Shown piece by piece: positions 60,275 through 64,000 of a stretch of DNA of 64,000 nt; positions within the stretch are counted from its first letter, which is position 1; each line of letters opens with the position of its first letter. Source of the DNA: Sisyra terminalis. Its lineage: Eukaryota; Arthropoda; Insecta; Neuroptera; Sisyridae. A model generated the notes under the pieces. The model searched no databases. It was given only the letters and a program-made list of their open reading frames with translations, and was not told the DNA's origin. The translations under genes and the position numbers were made by a program. The stretch covers positions 53,578,630-53,642,629 of the forward strand of contig OY292274.1 in assembly GCA_958496175.1 (NCBI GenBank), written 5' to 3'.

Positions 60275-61900
60275 AGTATTACTTTACTAAACAACTCTAA
60301 TTTTCTTTTGAATAAAAAATTATGTGTTTTTTAAAATTTCAAATGAATTCTGGTGTTGCTTTACTCTCAATAATTTATGATTTTCCATTCATTTGAATTC
60401 CCAATCATCAAAGTTTGTAATTGTACATGTTGTTGATACTTCAAAGTATCTGCAAAGTTTTGATTATTGCTTCATTACTTACTCCTTTTAACTTTGTTTT
60501 GATATTGAATAGTTTAATAATTAGATACTCACTTTGTCAATGCATTATTAATTACCTTAAGACTGAAGTAAGAAATCTAATAATGAGCAACTTTTTTAAA
60601 TTTATCGTCTTAGATAGTTCCCATAATTTAAATTCCTAATATTGAAATTAACTAATTATAACTTTCAATTTATAATCATTTTGGATTCAAACTTTTTAAA
60701 ATCATGTATCCTTATCTTTCCCTATTTTTGTCGGTAGCTAATTTCTAAACATTTTTCTTAATATGTTTTGTTTATAAAAACTACCCTTTCAATAAACGAA
60801 TTGAACTCTCAATAGATATTATCTGTTGTTTTAAAAAAACATATTTCAATTAGTTACGAAGCAAATGGAAAGATTTGTTCTTAAACGTTAGCAATTTAGA
60901 AAATAATTCTTTCTATTGCCTATCAATTATGATTAAATCAATCTCTTTTTCATTAAGCGTCCGTCTAACAAATATAAAGTGAATTGTGATGAAAATAATT
61001 AAAACTTATTAATGGCAATTGGTCGGTTAATTATCGCCAAACAGGTATGATTGACAGAGAAAAACTTTTACTTATAAAGATGAATGATGATTTCGTTATT
61101 TTTCTTCAAAGGCATTTATTTGTTTGTTTTTATTTCTTTATTATTTTTGAAGTGAAAGTTCTTACGTATGAATCTAATAAGAGGGTAAGCCATTAAAAAT
61201 GTGTCGCGAATGAAAGCGAATAGAAATAAAGTCCGAAAAATGAAAAGCTTTCTAAAGAGCATAAAGCACTGACACATTTTTATATGTCAGCTTTTAGAAA
61301 CGAACACTAAGAAAGCTTCAATCCTTTTTTATTTCTTTTAGCTCTTTAGACATAATATCTTTCTTAATTTTTAACTTAAAAATTTTATTAACCAAATGTC
61401 ATACTGAAAAGATCGAATCTTATCAACTGGTGGGTACAATAATAAAACTCTACTATTTTCTATTTTACTTACAAATTATAAATTTGACACAATGTTTGTT
61501 ACTGGGAACTATATCGATATCATGTTTTTTTTTCTATCAATTTTCAGGTTGAGAAACAAATTAAATTAATCCAAAAAAGAAATAAGTGAAAAGGTTAATA
61601 CTACCTTACGGTTACAGTAAGGAGACCATAAATCTTTAAGACCACAACAAATCTTCGTAAAAAAATGCTGATAATTAAATTTAATAACACTGGGTGACAG
61701 ACGTTTGGTATTGTGAAATTTTTTAGCTAATTCTCAATGATTTCGCAGGACTGATTACAAATCAACTGTCCATTTTCCAATAGCAGCTCTATATTCGTAC
61801 TTTTTGTGATATTGATGATTGAAAATTTTTAAACAGAGATATGAATTTCGAAACTTAAATCTTTTACAAAACAAACTAACATGAAAAAAATATATTTTTT
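60275..61900. other. non-coding stretch
   Basis: No supported gene. The ORF at 60421-60639 is hydrophobic low-complexity. Confidence 0.5.
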
Positions 61901-61906
61901 TATAAT

Positions 61907-62110
61907 ATTCTTGAATGGACCGAGGCTTAAAAGTAGTAATGAGCCATCATATTACCATCCCAACGATTTTGGTATCGTTTTTCCATTATGCGAATATCTT
62001 GAGAGAATTGTTGTCCCTGCTCTTAACTAATTTTAATTTTCTGGAAATCACTTCAATGATTATAGAAAAAATTAGCCTTTATGTTAATGCAGCATCAGTT
62101 GCTGAATGTG
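61907..62110 (-). pseudogene. fossil of a repetitive insect ORF (MEKRYQ-type, transposon-associated)
   Basis: On the minus strand, from 62025 down, the frame reads EQGQQFSQDIRI, then MEKRYQNRWDGNMMAHYYF and a stop. Upstream, 62095-62030 reads NIKANFFYNH, a stop, then SDFQKIKIS. This follows the conserved order H-F-L-x-x-H-L, F-P-x-N-L, E-x-G-E-x-F-H-x-D-I, MEKRYQ-x-x-W, M-x-A-D-Y-C-W of an ORF that is multicopy in many insect and other arthropod genomes, usually predicted as an uncharacterised protein. It has several stops. The opposite-strand ORF 61915-62220 (101 codons) is its shadow. Enzymatic function of the parent family is not known to me. Confidence 0.7.
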
Positions 62111-62114
62111 TTGA

Positions 62115-64000
62115 GAATAGTCAAAAATTAACCTCCCAAACAAACGCATATCACCCAAATTTTTCGACATCTGCTATGCAATTGATAAAGCTTTGGTTAT
62201 TTATTAACATTCTGATCTGAGAACCATAAAAAATTTCAAAAGCTTTAAAAATATTCTTTAGACATCTACTATCCACATTTTAGTATCCTCATGTGCTTCT
62301 TGATGTCAACATTTCGATAAATTATGAACATTTGCTTGATTTTTTATCCGATTGGAATAAAGTGTGAACTAAGTAGTACAGCAGTAAGGGGTCTATCTCA
62401 AAAACTAAACTACAGTGTAAAAAATTAAGCTTAATCTGAAATCAGCATCATCAAATAAGTAAGAAACCGCCCTTAAAGGCGATAAATGAAAAAAAAAGTG
62501 TAATCCAATGGTTAAATAATAGTTGAATTCGGAGCAAGCGCATTCACAAGGCTCTAATATGTACTGTGCAAAAACTTCAATCTAAGGGGGTACCAAGGGC
62601 GCCAAGACCATGGCCGGATATAGAGATATGAAGCCTTAGAGACAACAAAGCAGTGTAGGTTCCCTGGTCCCAAATTATTTTCTAAATAAAATGGAAAAAA
62701 AATTACAGTCAAGTCTTCCAATAAATAATTAATTGTGAAATCAAGTAAAGATTCTTTAATTATTCAACAAACATATAATTATAATCGGAAACAAGAATTA
62801 TCTGAAATTAAATTTTAGCGTTATTGAACGAAATCTTTCGAGCTTTTTTAACTGAAAAATCGTTAATGATTTCATTAGAATCTAGTTCCCGAAGTAAATC
62901 ACAGTCAATGCTCAGAAGAGAAAGCTTTGATAGATAGTTTATTAGTCATTTATAATTGGTTATTTTTTAAAATATTAAAGGAAAAATTGTTCAATAGTGT
63001 TTACTAATCTGAATTTGAAATTTTTTTCCCCAAGTCCCTATTATAAAGGTCCCTTTTTTGTGGAGGGTCCAAAGCCGTAGCCACGGTTACCCTCACCTAA
63101 ATTCGGCCCAGGCCAAGGCAACTTTTTTTTAAATAAAAGAACAAATTGTCTTTTTCTCATAATTTTACGATTTTTTTTCAGTTTAAACTTTATTTGTCGT
63201 ATTATGAGTTGGTATGTCGTATGCAAATTTTATAAATTGAAATTCAATAGCTCAGTAATTAAAAAAGAAAACATTAAATAAATTATTCCAAAAGTAATAG
63301 TTAAGAAGTTTTTCCCAAGAGCTTAAAATATATCAGAGCGGTTTCTCTTGAAATTATTGACTAGTTTCCAAGTATTTCATGTAAAAAAATTAACAATTCT
63401 TTAGTGCTAAATGGTAGGTCACAGCGACTTACTACTTTCAAACACCATTGATGATCTTCCTCCACCCAAAGAACAAAGGCCCCTTAAAAGGAATCATTAT
63501 GGAGACCTCCTGATTCCCAGTGATTGATAAAACCATTATCTAGTGCAAAATTGGTACCAATAACCAAGAGTACCAAGAGTGTCATCAAAAACACAATTGG
63601 TGTACTGTTGACTAGTGGCCTAAGTTAAGTATCATTCCTACGACACCATCATGGTCTCAACAATAAAGCGAACTACTTGCAAATAGTTAAATCAGTGACA
63701 AAAAAAAAGTTCTTATGTTAAAAATCTGGTCCCGAAAGATTGGTTTATTTGGATTGCAAATCAAAGCCAATAAAGAAGTGGCTTAAAAAATATAAGGTAT
63801 AGTCACCAAATTTCGCCCCCTTGGGTATCTTTTTTTCTAAATAACGGCACCTAGTTTTTATAATTTGAATTTAAAGTCAGACAACCATTTCAAATGTTGA
63901 GCGGTGAAATGTTGGGTCTGTGTCAAGATATTTAAAAAAATAAAAAACTTGTCAAGGTAAGTTTTTGATTGAAATACTATCGATAAGGTTTAATGGTGAT
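62115..64000. other. spacer with two unidentified GC-richer patches
   Basis: Patches at 62530-62665 and 63050-63115 and a longer one at 63415-63650 are richer in GC and contain short open frames (for example PPPKEQRPLKRNHYGDLL at about 63458-63510) that look like broken transposon coding sequence. I could not assign a family. The GGGCC-GAATT block at 63092-63112 is shared in reverse sense with 36600-36617. Confidence 0.35.

Larger units (their letters stand above)
47578..64000 (-). other. inferred upstream intron / 5' region of the host gene
   Basis: The acceptor of the 47511-47577 exon requires a donor further right. No clear first exon or promoter was found up to 64000, so the start of the gene is probably outside the window or in an unrecognised short exon. 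Confidence 0.35.

Noticed and set aside
61915..62220. 101-codon plus-strand ORF
   Set aside because: It is antisense to the MEKRYQ-type fossil, whose conserved order is on the minus strand.

Overview
This is a gene-poor, strongly AT-rich stretch of animal nuclear DNA, most likely from an insect. It has GT-AG splice signals, long non-coding spans, remnants of mauritiana-type mariner, hAT and RNase H-bearing non-LTR elements, and a fossil ORF of a kind repeated in insect genomes. I see no bacterial-style operons, CRISPR array, rRNA or convincing tRNA. The species cannot be told from the sequence alone.

The best evidence for a host gene is on the minus strand. A 67-nt exon (47511-47577, probably 5' UTR) and a 99-nt exon (17654-17752) both have consensus splice sites. 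The second carries an ATG in good context and a typical secretory signal peptide, and it ends in phase 1. If they belong to one transcript, most of the window is intron: about 29.8 kb between them, at least 16 kb upstream and at least 17 kb downstream. The mature protein is encoded outside what I can recognise, so the gene stays unnamed. A second minus-strand unit may lie at 3.85-4.51 kb. It has an initiator-like TSS, a leader of about 315 nt, a 37-codon ORF for a one-helix membrane micropeptide and an AATAAA downstream. CpG-rich, TATA-containing islands at 5.1-5.5 kb and 34.85-35.0 kb could be further promoters.

The rest is mostly old mobile DNA. From left to right: mariner 5' part (1-592); a nest of four alternating inverted units (2.24-2.70 kb); a tRNA-SINE-like repeat (2.88-3.03 and 18.18-18.25 kb); a five-member family with a conserved CRE and inverted CCAAT box (7.5, 8.1-8.5, 18.7-19.3, 45.6-45.95, 58.7-59.3 kb); a four-member family (10.7, 11.4, 37.0, 44.2 kb); a foldback at 15.0-15.3 kb; non-LTR 3' ends (24.0-24.6, 26.1-26.6, 31.1, 49.9-50.1 kb); a foldback MITE (32.27-32.53 kb); two foldbacks with outward-facing hammerhead-like hairpins (38.95-39.36 and 48.88-49.28 kb), plus single copies of that motif at 32.0 and 44.0 kb; a hAT MITE with an 8-bp target duplication (40251-40662); a decayed hAT element with transposase C-terminus (56.1-57.15 kb); another hAT-type MITE (59.94-60.27 kb); and a fossil ORF (61.9-62.1 kb).

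There is no multi-gene system here. The items most worth testing are the micropeptide ORF, the hammerhead-like motifs that recur with the same extra A, the repeat family with conserved promoter-like sites, and the isolated CpG/TATA island inside the large intron.
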